A DNA stretch of 64,000 bases from Mycobacterium marseillense (GCF_010731675.1 NZ_AP022584.1:744001-808000), one strand, 5' to 3'. Shown: positions 1 through 13,747, counted from the first letter of the stretch. Program-made: numbers and translations. Notes: a model not told the origin generated them from the sequence alone.

Positions 1-3000
1 CTGTCCAGGTGACCGAGCGCCCCGCGGTGCCGGTCCTGCCGTGGGTGGTGTCCGCGAAATCGCCGTCGGCGTTGAAATCTCAGGCCGCCCGGTTGGCGAC
101 CCACCTACGCGACCAGCCGGATCTGGACGTCGCAGATGTGGCCTGGACGCTGGCCGGCCGGTCGACCTTCGAACAGCGGGCCGTCATCGTCGGCGACGAC
201 CGCGACCGCCTGCTGGCCGGGCTGGACGAGTTGGCCGCCGACGAGCTGGCCCCGTCGATCGTTCGCGGCACGGCAGCCCCCGGCGGCAAGACCGTGTTCG
301 TCTTCCCCGGTCAGGGCTCCCAGCTGCTCGGCATGGGCAGGGGGTTGCACGGCGCGTACCCGATTTTCGCCGAGGCCTTCGACGCCGTCCTGGCCGAACT
401 GGATCAGCACCTGCTGCGTCCCCTGCGCGACGTTATGTGGGGCAACGACGAAAGCCTGCTGAATACCACCGAATTCGCGCAGCCGGCGCTGTTCGCGGTG
501 GAAGTCGCCCTGTTCCGGCTGCTCGAATCCTGGGGCATCCACCCCGATTTCGTGATGGGCCACTCGATCGGCGAACTGTCCGCCGCCCACGCCGCCGGTG
601 TCCTGTCGCTGAAGAACGCCGCGGTCCTCGTGGCCGCCCGCGGCCGATTCATGCAGGCGCTGCCGGCGGGCGGGGCGATGATCGCCGTGCAGGCCACCGA
701 AGACGAGGTGCGGCCGCTGCTCGTGTCCTCCGAAGAAGCCGGCGTGGGCATCGCGGCCGTCAACGGGCCCGCCTCGGTGGTGATCTCGGGCGCTGAAGGC
801 GCGGTGACCGCGATCGCCGACCGACTCCGCGCCGACGGCCGCCGCGTCCACCAACTCGCCGTCTCGCACGCGTTCCACTCCCCATTGATGGACGCGATGA
901 TCGACGAATTCGGCACCGTCGCAGCGGGACTCACCGTCGGCAAGCCGACCATCCCGATCGTGTCCAACGTGACCGGGCAGCTGGCCGCCGATGACTTCGG
1001 CACAGCGGCGTACTGGAAGCGACACGTGCGCGACGCGGTGCGATTCGCTGACAGCGTCCGATTCGTCCATGCGGCCGGTGGCAACCGATTCCTCGAAGTC
1101 GGGCCGAGCAGCGGCCTGACGGCCTCAATCGAGGAAACGCTGGCCGACAACGCGGTGGCGGAGATCTCTGCGATGTCCGCGCTGCGCAAGGACCGCCCGG
1201 AGCCGGTCGCCTTGGTCAACACCGTCGCGCAGGGGTTCGTCGCCGGGATGGCGGTGGACTGGCGCGGCGCCATCGGCGCGGCGAATCTCGTCGAGTTGCC
1301 CACGTATGCCTTTGACCGGCGACGCTTTTGGCTCGCGCGCGACGACGCCCCGGCCGACGCTGTGGGCCTGGGCCTGGCCCCCGGCGAGCACGCCCTGCTG
1401 GGCGCGGTGGTCGAACTGCCGGCGTCGGGCGGGGTGGTGTTGACCGGCCGGTTGTCGCCGGGCACGCAGGGCTGGCTGTCCGATCATGCCGTCGGCGGTG
1501 TCGTGCTGTTCCCGGGAGCTGGATTCGTCGAGTTGGCGATCCGCGCCGGCGACGAGGTGGGTTGCGGAATCGTCGACGAATTGAATCTGGCGGCGCCGCT
1601 GGTCTTGCCGGCCGGCACCTCGGTCGCGGTTCAGGTCGTGGTCGGCGGCCCGGACGACTCGGGTGCGCGTGCGGTGTCGGTGTTCTCGCGGGGTGAGGCG
1701 GGCTCGGGGTGGTCGCTGCACGCCGAGGGCGTGCTGCGCGCGGGATCGGTGCAGCCGGGCACCGATCTGTCGGCGTGGCCACCGGTGGGTGCGGTCCCGG
1801 TGGAGGTCGGCGACGGTTATGACCAACTGGCCGAGCGTGGTTACGGGTACGGGCCCGCGTTCCGTGGCTTGACGTCGATGTGGCGGCGCGGCGACGAAAT
1901 CTTCGCCGAAGTGACCCTGCCCTCCGACGCGGGGGTGTCGGTGACCGGGTTCGGTGTCCACCCGGTGATGCTCGACGCGGCGTTGCACGCGGTCATCTTG
2001 GCGTCCGACGGTGATGAGCACGCCCCGGGCTCGATCCTGGTGCCGTTCTCCTGGCAGCAGGTGTCATTGCACGCCGCGGGGGCGGCGGCGGTGCGCGCGC
2101 GGATCGCGCGGGTGAGCCCCTCGGCGGTGTCGATCGAATTGGCCGACGGGCTTGGGCTCCCGGTGCTCTCGGTCGCCTCGATGGTGGCCCGTCCGGTGAC
2201 CGATCAGCAGCTCCTGGCCGCGGTGTCGAATGCGGGGCCGGACCGGCTCTTCGAGCTGATCTGGTCCGCTCAGCCGTCGTCGGCGGTGCAGCCGGTGTCG
2301 GTAAGTGCTTGGGGCACCCCGGCATCCGGTGAGACCCAGGAGGGCGAGGCCGAGCGATCGGTGGTGCTGTTCGAATCGCAGCCGGTGCCCGGCGACGTGA
2401 TCACCGAGGTGTACGCGGCGACGCGAGCCGTGCTGCCCGTGCTGCAATCCTGGTTGTCCCGCGACGGCGCCGGAACGCTGATAGTGGCGACCCGCGGCGC
2501 GATGACGTTGCCGGGGGAGGACGTCACCGATCTGGCCGGCGCGGCGGTGTGGGGACTGGTGCGCTCGGCGCAAACCGAACACCCCGGCCGGATCGTGCTC
2601 GTCGACACGGATGCGCCACTGGATCCCGACGCGATCGCCGCCGTGTTGGCGGTCGGTGAGCCGCAGGCATTGCTGCGCAACGGGATGGTCCACACCGCGC
2701 GGGTGCTCGGCAGCCGCGCCGTCGGCGCCCTGCTGACGCCGCCCGAGGACGGCCCGTGGCGGCTGGGCATGAGCAGCTACGGCACGATCGAAAATCTGCG
2801 GATAGAGCGGATTCCCGACGCCGATGCGCCCTTGGGGCCGGGCCAGGTGCGGGTTGCGCTGTCAGCCATCGCCGCCAACTTCCGTGACGTCATGATCGCC
2901 TTGGGCCTTTATCCCGATCCGGACGCGATCATGGGCATCGAGGCAGCCGGCGTGATCACCGAAACCGCCTTGCAGAACGGGCGTTTCGCGGTCGGTGACC

Positions 3001-5063
3001 GCGTCATGGGACTGTTCCCGGACGGCACCGGAACGATTGCCAGGACCGACGAGCGACTGCTCGTCAAGGTGCCGGCGGGATGGTCACACACCGCCGCTGC
3101 GACGGCTTCGGTGGTGTTCGCCACGGCGCGCTACGCCCTGGTGGACCTGGCCGCCGCCAAGCCCGGTCAGCGGATGCTCGTGCACGCCGCCGCCGGCGGG
3201 GTGGGAATGGCCGCGGTCCAGCTGGCGCGCCAGATCGGCCTGGAGGTGTTCGCGACGGCCAGCCGTGGCAAGTGGGACACATTGCGGGCCATGGGGTTCG
3301 ACGACGACCACATCGCCGATTCGCGCAGCCTGGAATTCGAGGACAAGTTCCGGGCCGTCACCGGCCGGACCGGCGTGGCCGGGATGGACATCGTGCTCGA
3401 CTCGCTGTCCGGCGACTTCGTGGACGCCTCCCTGCGGCTGGTCGCGCCCGGCGGGGTCTTCCTGGAAATGGGCAAGACCGACATCCGCGATCCCCAGGTC
3501 GTCGCCCGCGACCACTCCGGGGTGCGCTACCGCGCCTTCGACCTCTTCGAAGCCGGACCGGACCGCATTGCGCAGATGCTCGACGAACTGGCCGCCATGT
3601 TCGCCGAAGACGTGCTGCGGCCGCTCCCGGTGACCCGATTCGACGTGCGCCGTGCCCCCGCCGCGCTGCGCTATCTGAGCCAGGCCCGCCACGTCGGCAA
3701 GGTCGTCATGACCATGCCCGACGCGTGGACGACGGGCACCGTGTTGATCACGGGCGCCACCGGGATGGCCGGTTCGGCGGTCGCGCGGCACGTCGTGACC
3801 CGCCACGGCGCGCGCAACGTCGTGTTGGTCAGCCGCCGCGGTCTTGATGCGCCGGGTGCCGCGGAGCTGGTGGCCGAGCTGACTGCGGCCGGTGCCCACG
3901 CGGAGGCAGTGGCCTGCGATGCCGCCGACCGCGAGGCATTGGCCAAGGTGATCGCCGACATCCCGATGCAGCGCCCGCTGACCGGCGTGATTCATGCCGC
4001 CGGCGTCTTGGACGACGCGGTGGTGACGTCCTTGAATCCCGAGCGGATGGGTGCCGTGCTGCGGTCCAAGGTCGATGCGGCATGGAACTTGCACGACTTG
4101 ACCCGCGACCTGGATGTGTCGGCCTTCGTGATGTTTTCGTCGATCGCCGGCCTGGCGGGCGCCTCGGGTCAGGCCAACTACGCCGCCGGCAACTCATTCC
4201 TCGACGGGCTGGCCGCGCACCGCCGCGCCCACGGCCTGCCGGCGATCTCGCTGGGTTGGGGGCTGTGGGATCAGGCCAGCGCCATGACCGGCGCGCTGGG
4301 CGCTGCCGACCTCGCCCGCTTCGGGCGGGACGGGATCGTCGCGATGTCCTCAGGCGAGGCGCTGGAATTGATGGACACCGCGCTCATCGTCGACGAGCCG
4401 TTCATGCTGCCCGCCCACATCGACCTCGCGGCGCTGCGGGTCAAGTTCGACTCGGGCACCTTGCCGCCGATGTTCGTCGACCTGATCAATGCGCCGACGC
4501 GACGCCAGGTCGACGACTCGCTGGCCGCCGCCAAGTCGAAATCCGCTCTGCTGCAACGCCTCGAAGGGCTCCCCGAGGACGAGCAGCAGGCGATCCTGCT
4601 GGACTTGGTGCGTTCGCACATCGCCACCGTGCTCGGCAGCTCCAGCCCCGAGGCCATCCATCCGGACCGGGCGTTCCAGGAGCTCGGCTTCGACTCCCTG
4701 ACCGCAGTCGAAATGCGCAACCGGCTCAAAGCCGCGACCGGGCTGGCGCTTTCACCGACGCTCATCTTCGACTACCCGAACTCCGCGGCGCTGGCCGGCT
4801 ACATGCACCGAGAACTCCTCGGAGCATCGGAACACACCACGGCGGCCCCGGCCCCGGGCGAAGCCGAGATCCAGCGCGTTGTCGGGTCGATTCCGGTCAA
4901 GCGGCTCCGGCAGGCGGGCGTATTGGAACTGCTGCTGGCGTTGGCCGACGAATCCAGCGGCAACGGGCAGGCCGCGGCGCCCGCGACCACGGAGAAGAAC
5001 ATCGCCGACATGGACCTCGACGATCTGGTCAACGCGGCGCTGCTGGACGACGATGACGAATAG
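1..5063 (+). CDS. pks12: Type I polyketide synthase, last module (AT-DH-ER-KR-ACP), 5' truncated; Pks12-like
   Basis: This is the C-terminal module of a modular polyketide synthase. The frame is open through base 1 and begins in the linker between ketosynthase and acyltransferase, so the GTG at 9 is not a real start. Counting from that GTG: acyltransferase at about 97-400 with GHSIGE (nucleophile Ser186) and HAFH near 288, the signature of a malonyl-CoA-specific AT; dehydratase with HxxxGxxxxP at His493; enoylreductase with AAAGGVG near 1060; ketoreductase with GATGMAG near 1248 and its SxnY region near 1377-1390; ACP with LGFDSL (phosphopantetheine Ser near 1563); acidic tail. The module is fully reducing. 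The following gene resembles Rv2047c, the neighbour of pks12 (Rv2048c), which makes mycoketides for mannosyl-phosphomycoketide lipids. The name rests on that context; MAS-like PKSs share the domain order. Confidence 0.85.
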   Translation, partial: VQVTERPAVPVLPWVVSAKSPSALKSQAARLATHLRDQPDLDVADVAWTLAGRSTFEQRAVIVGDDRDRLLAGLDELAADELAPSIVRGTAAPGGKTVFVFPGQGSQLLGMGRGLHGAYPIFAEAFDAVLAELDQHLLRPLRDVMWGNDESLLNTTEFAQPALFAVEVALFRLLESWGIHPDFVMGHSIGELSAAHAAGVLSLKNAAVLVAARGRFMQALPAGGAMIAVQATEDEVRPLLVSSEEAGVGIAAVNGPASVVISGAEGAVTAIADRLRADGRRVHQLAVSHAFHSPLMDAMIDEFGTVAAGLTVGKPTIPIVSNVTGQLAADDFGTAAYWKRHVRDAVRFADSVRFVHAAGGNRFLEVGPSSGLTASIEETLADNAVAEISAMSALRKDRPEPVALVNTVAQGFVAGMAVDWRGAIGAANLVELPTYAFDRRRFWLARDDAPADAVGLGLAPGEHALLGAVVELPASGGVVLTGRLSPGTQGWLSDHAVGGVVLFPGAGFVELAIRAGDEVGCGIVDELNLAAPLVLPAGTSVAVQVVVGGPDDSGARAVSVFSRGEAGSGWSLHAEGVLRAGSVQPGTDLSAWPPVGAVPVEVGDGYDQLAERGYGYGPAFRGLTSMWRRGDEIFAEVTLPSDAGVSVTGFGVHPVMLDAALHAVILASDGDEHAPGSILVPFSWQQVSLHAAGAAAVRARIARVSPSAVSIELADGLGLPVLSVASMVARPVTDQQLLAAVSNAGPDRLFELIWSAQPSSAVQPVSVSAWGTPASGETQEGEAERSVVLFESQPVPGDVITEVYAATRAVLPVLQSWLSRDGAGTLIVATRGAMTLPGEDVTDLAGAAVWGLVRSAQTEHPGRIVLVDTDAPLDPDAIAAVLAVGEPQALLRNGMVHTARVLGSRAVGALLTPPEDGPWRLGMSSYGTIENLRIERIPDADAPLGPGQVRVALSAIAANFRDVMIALGLYPDPDAIMGIEAAGVITETALQNGRFAVGDRVMGLFPDGTGTIARTDERLLVKVPAGWSHTAAATASVVFATARYALVDLAAAKPGQRMLVHAAAGGVGMAAVQLARQIGLEVFATASRGKWDTLRAMGFDDDHIADSRSLEFEDKFRAVTGRTGVAGMDIVLDSLSGDFVDASLRLVAPGGVFLEMGKTDIRDPQVVARDHSGVRYRAFDLFEAGPDRIAQMLDELAAMFAEDVLRPLPVTRFDVRRAPAALRYLSQARHVGKVVMTMPDAWTTGTVLITGATGMAGSAVARHVVTRHGARNVVLVSRRGLDAPGAAELVAELTAAGAHAEAVACDAADREALAKVIADIPMQRPLTGVIHAAGVLDDAVVTSLNPERMGAVLRSKVDAAWNLHDLTRDLDVSAFVMFSSIAGLAGASGQANYAAGNSFLDGLAAHRRAHGLPAISLGWGLWDQASAMTGALGAADLARFGRDGIVAMSSGEALELMDTALIVDEPFMLPAHIDLAALRVKFDSGTLPPMFVDLINAPTRRQVDDSLAAAKSKSALLQRLEGLPEDEQQAILLDLVRSHIATVLGSSSPEAIHPDRAFQELGFDSLTAVEMRNRLKAATGLALSPTLIFDYPNSAALAGYMHRELLGASEHTTAAPAPGEAEIQRVVGSIPVKRLRQAGVLELLLALADESSGNGQAAAPATTEKNIADMDLDDLVNAALLDDDDE

Positions 5064-5092
5064 TCATGAACGCAATTGAGTGAGGGCACTCA

Positions 5093-7702
5093 GTGAGAAT
5101 TGCTGTCACCGGGGCCAGCGGAGTGCTCGGCCGCGGCCTGGCCATGCGGCTGCTCACCCAGGGCCACGATGTCGTCGGGATCGCCCGCCACCGCCCCGAA
5201 AGCTGGCCGAGCGCAGCCGACTTCGTCGGCGCCGATATCCGTGACGCGGCCGCGGTCAAACGCGCCCTGGCCGGTGCGGATGTGGTCGCGCACTGCGCGT
5301 GGGCGAACAGTCCCGGGCCCGACGAACGCATCAGCCACCAGGTCAACATCGACGGCAGCCGCAACGTGCTCGACGCCATGGCCGAGGCCGGGTCCAGGCG
5401 AATCGTTTTCGCGTCGACCGCGCACGTGTACGGGGGGAGCGGCGCGCCGAAGACCGAACACGACGCCTTGACCCCGGTCAGTGCCGACGGTCAATTCAAC
5501 GCGCGGGTCGAACGCATGCTTGCGGAATCGGGCACGGAATGGATCGCAATCCGCTCCGCGCTGATCCTCGGCCGAAGCGTCGACAACTGGGCGCGCCGGG
5601 TGTTGGCACTACCGGTGTTCCCCGCCCGATCAAGCGATCGCCGCATACAGGTCGTCCACCTCGACGACGCGCTTCGGCTGTTCAACTGCGCGATCGTGGA
5701 CGATGGAATCGACAGCGGCGCAGTCAATCTCGCTGCTCCCGGGGAGGTGACCATCCGGCGGATCGCCGCCGCGCTGCGCCGCCCGGTCGTGCGGCTGGGC
5801 TTCGAGCCGGCGGAATTGCAACGGGCACAGGGTGCTCCACTCATGGACCTCTCGCGGCTCCGCGACAAGTGGGGATTCCGGCCCGCATGGGAATCCGGCG
5901 AATGTATCGACGATTTCGCGCTGGCCGTGCGCGGCCGGGTCACCGTGGGCAAGCGGGTGATATCGCTGCCCTGGCGGTTGGCCAACATCCAGGACCTACC
6001 GTCGGTCGACGCACCTAGCGACGACGGCGTCAAACCCAATTTGGCGGGCGCAGCGGGGGATAACGGGGAATTCGATACACCGATCGACCCCCGCTTTCCC
6101 ACGTTCCTGGCCACGAACCTGTCGGAGGCGCTGCCCGGCCCGTTCTCGCCGGCATCGGCGTCGGCGACGGTCCGGGGACTGCGGGCCAGCGCTGTATGCG
6201 TTGCCGAGCGATTGCGGCCCGGGGGCACGATCCAGCGCGAAATCGCGATGCGCATGGTCGCGGTGTTCGCCCACCGCCTGTACGGCGCGATTACGACCGC
6301 GCACTTCATGGCCGAGACGGTGCCTTTCGTGAAGCCCACGACGGTGGTGAGCAACAGCGGATTCTTCGGCCCCAGCATGGCCGCTCTGCCGATCTTCGGC
6401 GAGGAACATCCGCATTCCGACACCGGCCGAATCCGCAAGCAACTGCGCACCGTCCGCAACATCGGGGTATTCGGCGTCAACCTGATCGGCCTGTCGGCCG
6501 GTGCGGCCATGGACACCCGCGAGTTCGTTGCCGACGTCGATCGTCTCGAGCGCTTGACCGACGGCGATCTCGCCGGAATCGACGAGCGTCGGCTGCTGAG
6601 CCTGATCTCGTTGGCGCGGGACCAGGTGGTGCACGGCTGGGTGCTGGCGGCGGGTTCGTTCCTGCTGTGCGCGGCGTTCAACGTGTTGCTGCGCGGGTTG
6701 TGCGGGCGGGACATCGCCGCGCCCGGCGGGCCGGAATTGGTCAGCGCGCGTTCGGTCGAGGCGATGCAGCGGTTGGTGGTTGCCGCGCAGCGCGATCCCA
6801 AAGTGGCAGCGCTGCTGACAGAACCGGGGGACCGGCTGGACAAGCTCGCCGTCGAGGCACCGGAATTCCACGCCGCGCTGTTCGACGAGCTGGCACTGAT
6901 CGGGCACCGTGGCCCGGCCGAGCTCGAGATGCTGTCCACCAGCTACGCCGACGACCCCGAGCTGCTGGTCCGGATGGTGACCAGAGCGATGAGCGCACCG
7001 TCCGCGTCGCAGCCGCAGCGTCCTCAGATTCCGTTGCATGCCAAGCCAATTGCGGTGCTGGCCACCCAGCAGCTGCGCGACCGTGAGGTCCGCCGCGACA
7101 AGGTGGTGCGCGCGAACTGGGTGCTGCGCACGCTGCTGCGCGAGTACGGGCGCCGGGCGGTCGAGGCCGGGGTCTTCGCTGCCGGCGATGACGTGTTCTA
7201 CCTGCTCGTCGACGAACTGGATGCCTTACCGGCGGATGTGGGCGCGCTGGTGGCCCTGCGCCGGGCCGAACAACGCCGACTGGCCGCGGTGGCGCCGCCG
7301 ACGGTCTTCAGCGGAAGTTGGCAGCCGACCGTTACCTCGTCGGCGGCCCTGGCCAGCGGGGGCACCATGCGCGGTGTCGGCGTGTGCGGGGGACGGGTGC
7401 GCGGCCGGGTGCGCATCGTGCGTCCCGAGACGATTGACGACCTGCAGCCCGGTGAGATCCTCGTCGCCGAGGTCACCGACGTCGGATACACGGCGGCGTT
7501 CTGCTACGCCGCCGCAGTCGTGACCGAACTGGGCGGCCCGATGTCCCACGCCGCGGTGGTGGCCCGCGAATTCGGCTTCCCCTGTGTCGTCGACGTTCAG
7601 GGGGCGACCAAGTCGTTGCCGCCGGGTGCCCTGGTCGAGGTCGATGGCGCGACGGGCGAAATCCACGTTCTGGAGCTCGCCCCGGACGACGCGCTGAGCT
7701 AG
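5093..7702 (+). CDS. Epimerase / PEP-utilising swivel-domain fusion (Rv2047c-like)
   Basis: This 869-residue protein has an N-terminal NAD-dependent epimerase/dehydratase domain (GASGVLGRG at the start, about 1-290). A middle region of unknown fold follows. The C-terminus is a PEP-utilising-enzyme mobile (swivel) domain with GGPMSHAAVVAREFG; in relatives the His of this motif carries the phosphoryl group. No ATP-grasp or PEP-binding barrel is evident, so the phosphoryl chemistry of true PEP synthases is not obviously complete. It starts at a GTG 29 bases after pks12 on the same strand and is probably co-transcribed with it. Size and position match Rv2047c (about 854 residues), a conserved companion of pks12 with unknown function. 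The stop overlaps the convergent P450 stop by four bases. Confidence 0.85.
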   Translation: MRIAVTGASGVLGRGLAMRLLTQGHDVVGIARHRPESWPSAADFVGADIRDAAAVKRALAGADVVAHCAWANSPGPDERISHQVNIDGSRNVLDAMAEAGSRRIVFASTAHVYGGSGAPKTEHDALTPVSADGQFNARVERMLAESGTEWIAIRSALILGRSVDNWARRVLALPVFPARSSDRRIQVVHLDDALRLFNCAIVDDGIDSGAVNLAAPGEVTIRRIAAALRRPVVRLGFEPAELQRAQGAPLMDLSRLRDKWGFRPAWESGECIDDFALAVRGRVTVGKRVISLPWRLANIQDLPSVDAPSDDGVKPNLAGAAGDNGEFDTPIDPRFPTFLATNLSEALPGPFSPASASATVRGLRASAVCVAERLRPGGTIQREIAMRMVAVFAHRLYGAITTAHFMAETVPFVKPTTVVSNSGFFGPSMAALPIFGEEHPHSDTGRIRKQLRTVRNIGVFGVNLIGLSAGAAMDTREFVADVDRLERLTDGDLAGIDERRLLSLISLARDQVVHGWVLAAGSFLLCAAFNVLLRGLCGRDIAAPGGPELVSARSVEAMQRLVVAAQRDPKVAALLTEPGDRLDKLAVEAPEFHAALFDELALIGHRGPAELEMLSTSYADDPELLVRMVTRAMSAPSASQPQRPQIPLHAKPIAVLATQQLRDREVRRDKVVRANWVLRTLLREYGRRAVEAGVFAAGDDVFYLLVDELDALPADVGALVALRRAEQRRLAAVAPPTVFSGSWQPTVTSSAALASGGTMRGVGVCGGRVRGRVRIVRPETIDDLQPGEILVAEVTDVGYTAAFCYAAAVVTELGGPMSHAAVVAREFGFPCVVDVQGATKSLPPGALVEVDGATGEIHVLELAPDDALS

Positions 7703-8925
7703 TCGAACTCCATCTCCAGATTGACCGGCCCGCTCAGCCCCAGCATCGGTTTCCACTGTGCCGTCGCCACGCGGCGCGGGTTGGTCATGCGCCGGGCCAG
7801 GACTTTGAGCGCCCCGGCGAGTTCGGTTCGGGCGAGGTTCGCGCCCAGGCAATAGTGCGCTCCGCCACCGAACGTCAGAATGGGCGGTGGGTCCTCGCGG
7901 GTGATGTCGAACCGGCTCGGGTCGGGATAGACCCCCGGATCGCAGTTGGCGGCAAAGGTATTCACCGAAATGAAGGTACCGGCCGGGAAGGTGTAATCGG
8001 CGAAGGTGACGTCGTCGAGAACGGTGCGCAGGGTGGTACAGACCGCGGGCGAATGGCGCATGCATTCCTCGACGGACGGCATCGCGAGGTCGGGGTTGTC
8101 GCGGAGCATCGCCACCTGGTCGGGGTGATCGCACAGCGCGTGCATGCACGCGGCCAGCTGATTGCGGGTGGTGTCGGTGCCGGCGCTGAGGATGCTGAAC
8201 GCCAGCATGCGCATCTCCGCGTTGCTCAGCCGGTCGCCGTCGTCCTGCGCGCGGATCAGTTCGGAGATCAAGTCGTCGGTCAACCGGCTCCGTCGTTCGG
8301 CGATCATGTCGTCGATGTAGGCGTCGAATTCGTCCCACGCCCGCATCACGATGTGCTGCTCGTTCGCCAGGTCGGAGTCGAACCGCACGATTTTGAAAAT
8401 GTCCTCCGCCCAAAGGGAAAACTGCTCCCAGTCCTCGGGTGGGGCGCCCAACAACGCGCAGATGATCGGGATGGGGTAGGGCCGTGCGATGTCGGTGACG
8501 AAATCGCAGCGGCCGGCCTCGGCGACCTGATCGATCAGCTCGTTGATCACCGTGTCGACGGTGTCTTCCATGCGCGCGGACGCCCGCGGCGTGAAGGCCT
8601 TGGACACCAGACCGCGCAGCCGCCGATGTTCCTCGCCTTCCATGCCGAGGATGGTGCCCAGCACCCGGTCATAGAGCGGGCCGGAGGTGATCCCGCGAGC
8701 CGTCATGTGCATGCCGGGCGGGAAGACGAACCGGGGATCGCGAAGTATCCCTCGGGCGAGTTCGTAGCCGAGCACCTCGGGTCCCAACGGCCCGAGGGCG
8801 ATCGGAGAACGCTTGCGCGCCTCGTGGATCTGGGGGGCGACCTGGTGCACGGTGTCGGTGATGTCGTAGTGCAGCGTGGGGAGGCCGGCGTCGAAGACGC
8901 TGGGTGCTGCGGTGTCGACGGTCAT
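7699..8925 (-). CDS. Cytochrome P450
   Basis: This is a 408-residue soluble bacterial P450. The I-helix has AGTDTT (acid-alcohol pair), the K-helix has ExxR (ECMR), and the haem loop is FGGGAHYCLG with the thiolate Cys at about 359. No signal or membrane anchor is seen. It is the last gene of a minus-strand operon that begins at 16237, 16 bases after another P450. It should be a monooxygenase needing ferredoxin and ferredoxin reductase, and neither is encoded nearby. The substrate cannot be read from the sequence. Neighbouring DapB-like and SDR enzymes suggest stepwise oxidation of a lipid- or terpenoid-like compound, which is inference. Confidence 0.95.
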   Translation of the reverse strand: MTVDTAAPSVFDAGLPTLHYDITDTVHQVAPQIHEARKRSPIALGPLGPEVLGYELARGILRDPRFVFPPGMHMTARGITSGPLYDRVLGTILGMEGEEHRRLRGLVSKAFTPRASARMEDTVDTVINELIDQVAEAGRCDFVTDIARPYPIPIICALLGAPPEDWEQFSLWAEDIFKIVRFDSDLANEQHIVMRAWDEFDAYIDDMIAERRSRLTDDLISELIRAQDDGDRLSNAEMRMLAFSILSAGTDTTRNQLAACMHALCDHPDQVAMLRDNPDLAMPSVEECMRHSPAVCTTLRTVLDDVTFADYTFPAGTFISVNTFAANCDPGVYPDPSRFDITREDPPPILTFGGGAHYCLGANLARTELAGALKVLARRMTNPRRVATAQWKPMLGLSGPVNLEMEFD

Positions 8926-8941
8926 GGTGTCTCCTTGTCGG

Positions 8942-11603
<2,662 letters not shown>

Positions 11604-11616
11604 CGGGCCGGCCCCG

Positions 11617-12048
11617 TCATGGATGCGTCGCCGCCTGCGCTTGGCGGGCGAGGCGTTCGTCGTGGATCTTGACGAGCTCGCGGAACCCCAGCCGGTGGTA
11701 CTTCGGTATCGGCTGGATGCCCCAGACGTCCTGCGCGGTGGCCTTGCCCTCGGCGCCCTCCGGGGGCCCGAACGGCGGGTAGGGGTACTTGCACTCCAAG
11801 GTGTCGTTGGAGTACCGGATCTTCAGTAGCTCACTGCAGATCTGCGTGAGGCTCAGCGTCGGGTACCCGTAGTAGACCGCCATGAACGGCAACGTGAAGG
11901 CGCCCTCGATCACCAGCGCCACCAGGCACACCAACACGGCGCGCTTGATCCAGGTGTGCATGCGGGCGTAGTACGGCGTTGTCCCCGGCTCGAGATCGGC
12001 GGCCGGGTCCTTGTCTTCGGTGGCGGACGGTACGGACGGACTAGTCAT
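11617..12048 (-). CDS. One-helix membrane protein of unknown family
   Basis: This 143-residue protein has a charged, proline-rich N-terminus. One strong transmembrane helix follows at about 37-60 (rich in Val, Leu and Ala, then FMAVYYGYP), and then an apparently exposed C-terminal segment with two Cys near 75-90 and a KYPYPPFG stretch. I do not recognise a family. It lies 12 bases downstream of the larger membrane protein (12061-12786) and 13 bases upstream of the DapB-like gene, so it is firmly inside the operon. By position it could be a structural or cofactor-binding subunit of a complex with the two polytopic membrane proteins; that is inference. Confidence 0.8.
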   Translation of the reverse strand: MTSPSVPSATEDKDPAADLEPGTTPYYARMHTWIKRAVLVCLVALVIEGAFTLPFMAVYYGYPTLSLTQICSELLKIRYSNDTLECKYPYPPFGPPEGAEGKATAQDVWGIQPIPKYHRLGFRELVKIHDERLARQAQAATHP

Positions 12049-12060
12049 GGCACTGCTCCT

Positions 12061-12786
12061 TTAGTCGGAGAAGATTTCGCGATTGACGGTGTGCAGATAG
12101 GGGATGGCCAGGAACGGGGTGATGTAGAAGATGTCGTAGAGCCACCAGCCGATGACTGGGAACACGACGCCGGCGTAGCGCACGTCGGCGAACATGGTCA
12201 TGTTGAACACGTAGGCGGACCAGATCACCACGCCCATCCAGCAGGTGACGACCATCCACTGATGACCCCACCGCTTCATCTGTAAAAACCCGATCGCCGC
12301 GGCCACCCGCATCGAGAAGACCGTGAGGATCAGGCCCGCCACATAGGCTTTCTCGCCCGGGCCCGCCGCGCCCCCGATCCACAGCTCGTTGTAATGCCAG
12401 AAGTAGCCGGCGTCGAACATGTTGCCCCACCCGACCATCAGCACCCTGTTGATCAACGTATGGTTGGCGACCAGGTCCAGCGCCCAGCCCAGACTGTTGA
12501 GCATCCCGTCGATCAGGACCAGGTAGCCGATGAGGGTCACGATCATGGGCCGGACCGACAGCCCGGCGCGCAGCGCCTGGCGCTGCAGCCATACCCCGCG
12601 CATGAAGATGGGGAAGCCGATCAGGCCGGGCGCCCACATGCCCATCAGGGCGGCGCCGACGATCATCCACTTGTCGGCGTGGCGCTGGGCCCGCCGGGAT
12701 TCGTCGTGGTGATCCTCGAGGCTGAGCGACCCGTCGGCACGGTCCGGTCCGGCCCCCGAATTCCGTTTCAGCAGCGGTACATTCAC
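12061..12786 (-). CDS. Polytopic membrane protein, paralog A
   Basis: This is a membrane protein of about 241 residues with roughly five to six hydrophobic helices. It is highly similar to the protein at 15494-16237 over its last 150 residues, including an identical stretch from NMFDAGYFWHYNELW and the end WWLYDIFYITPFLAIPYLHT. Polar residues conserved in both copies and lying in or near helices are Asp104, His109, Asp125, His131, Glu134, Glu145, His175, Asp201, Asp218 and His232, a pattern that could bind metal. I chose the GTG at 12786, which overlaps the preceding stop (GTGA) and gives MNVP, matching MNSP of the paralog; GTGs at 12798 and 12795 are possible. Family not certain; an AveC-type membrane protein or an unrecognised membrane oxidoreductase are options. 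Confidence 0.85.
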   Translation of the reverse strand: MNVPLLKRNSGAGPDRADGSLSLEDHHDESRRAQRHADKWMIVGAALMGMWAPGLIGFPIFMRGVWLQRQALRAGLSVRPMIVTLIGYLVLIDGMLNSLGWALDLVANHTLINRVLMVGWGNMFDAGYFWHYNELWIGGAAGPGEKAYVAGLILTVFSMRVAAAIGFLQMKRWGHQWMVVTCWMGVVIWSAYVFNMTMFADVRYAGVVFPVIGWWLYDIFYITPFLAIPYLHTVNREIFSD

Positions 12787-12911
12787 AGATCCCACCACCC
12801 CCGCGCGAACGACATGTATAGCTGGACGCCGAACATCGCCAGCAGATAGCCGTAGATGAAGATCTGGAAGATGATCAGCGCCCTTTTGCGCTTCTCCTCC
12901 TGTCGGTCCAT
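12783..12911 (-). CDS. Small single-helix membrane peptide (42 aa)
   Basis: This is a 42-codon gene between the MoxR ATPase and membrane protein A. It starts at an ATG preceded by a strong ribosome site (GGGAAAGGAG about 8 bases upstream). A basic N-terminus (MDRQEEKRKR) is followed by one hydrophobic helix of about 20 residues (ALIIFQIFIYGYLLAMFGVQ) and a Trp-rich end. Its stop overlaps the start of the next gene. Good ribosome site, coupling and membrane-helix design support a real gene. Such peptides are common accessory subunits of membrane redox enzymes. No homology is claimed. Confidence 0.72.
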   Translation of the reverse strand: MDRQEEKRKRALIIFQIFIYGYLLAMFGVQLYMSFARGWWDL

Positions 12912-12928
12912 GCCGGTTGCTCCTTTCC

Positions 12929-13723
12929 CTAAGGCGAACTGTTCGAGGTGGCCAGGCTGGCTGCCGCGACTTCGCGCAGACCGTCGGTGACCGCGCCGTC
13001 GGTGCTCAGCGGCGCGAGTATGCACGCGTCGGCGGCGTCCATTTCGGTTGCGCCGGCCGCGATCAGCTGTGCGGCGGTGACCAGCACCCTGGTCGACGGC
13101 GGCTCGAAGTGGAAGGCGTCGTCGGCGGTGCGGATCGCCACCGCGCACCCCACCAACCGCGCGGCGGTGGCCAGGGGGATTCCGGATTCGGCGACGATCA
13201 CGTCGGCCTCGCGGTCGGGCGGCAAATACCGCATCGCCAGCGTGACGAACCGTTGGCGGAACGAGGGTTTGAGTTCTTTCAGTGAGCTGCGATAGGCCGG
13301 GTTGTACGAACACACCAGCATGAACTCGTCGGGGGCCTTCACCACCTCGCCGGCGCGGTCGAGGTACAACGACCGGCGGTGATCGGTGAGCGAATGCAGG
13401 ATCGCCAAGGAGTCGTGGCGAGCCTCGACGACCTCGTCGAGATAGCAGATCGCGCCGGCCTTGACGGCCCGGGTGAGCGGACCGTCGGTCCAGACGACAT
13501 CGCCGCCGGTCACCATGAAGCGGCCGACCAGATCGGAGCTGGTGAGGTCGTCGTGGCAACTGATCGTCACCACCGGCCGCTGCAGCAGTGAGCCCATGTG
13601 CTCGACGAACCGGGTTTTGCCGCACCCGGTGGGACCGGTCAGCATCACCGGCAGACGCCGTAGGAAGGCCTGCTCGAACAGCTGAACTTCGTTGGCGTTG
13701 GCGAAATATGTGTCGGTGGTCAT
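12929..13723 (-). CDS. MoxR-type AAA+ ATPase, NorQ/CbbQ/NirQ-like
   Basis: This 264-residue AAA+ ATPase has Walker A GPTGCGKT at 30-37, Walker B CYLDEV near 93-98, a sensor Asn in CSYNPAY and an Arg-finger region (SFRQRF). It matches the MoxR subfamily that includes NorQ, NirQ and CbbQ. These ATPases work with a VWA partner to remodel a client enzyme, for example inserting the iron of nitric oxide reductase or reactivating Rubisco. The VWA partner is the next gene upstream (24-base gap). A ribosome site GAGGGAAG precedes the ATG. No NorB, Rubisco, CO dehydrogenase or ammonia-monooxygenase subunit is present, so the client is most likely one of the operon's membrane proteins (inference). Confidence 0.92.
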   Translation of the reverse strand: MTTDTYFANANEVQLFEQAFLRRLPVMLTGPTGCGKTRFVEHMGSLLQRPVVTISCHDDLTSSDLVGRFMVTGGDVVWTDGPLTRAVKAGAICYLDEVVEARHDSLAILHSLTDHRRSLYLDRAGEVVKAPDEFMLVCSYNPAYRSSLKELKPSFRQRFVTLAMRYLPPDREADVIVAESGIPLATAARLVGCAVAIRTADDAFHFEPPSTRVLVTAAQLIAAGATEMDAADACILAPLSTDGAVTDGLREVAAASLATSNSSP

Positions 13724-13747
13724 TATCTTCCCTCAGGTGGTCGGCGG

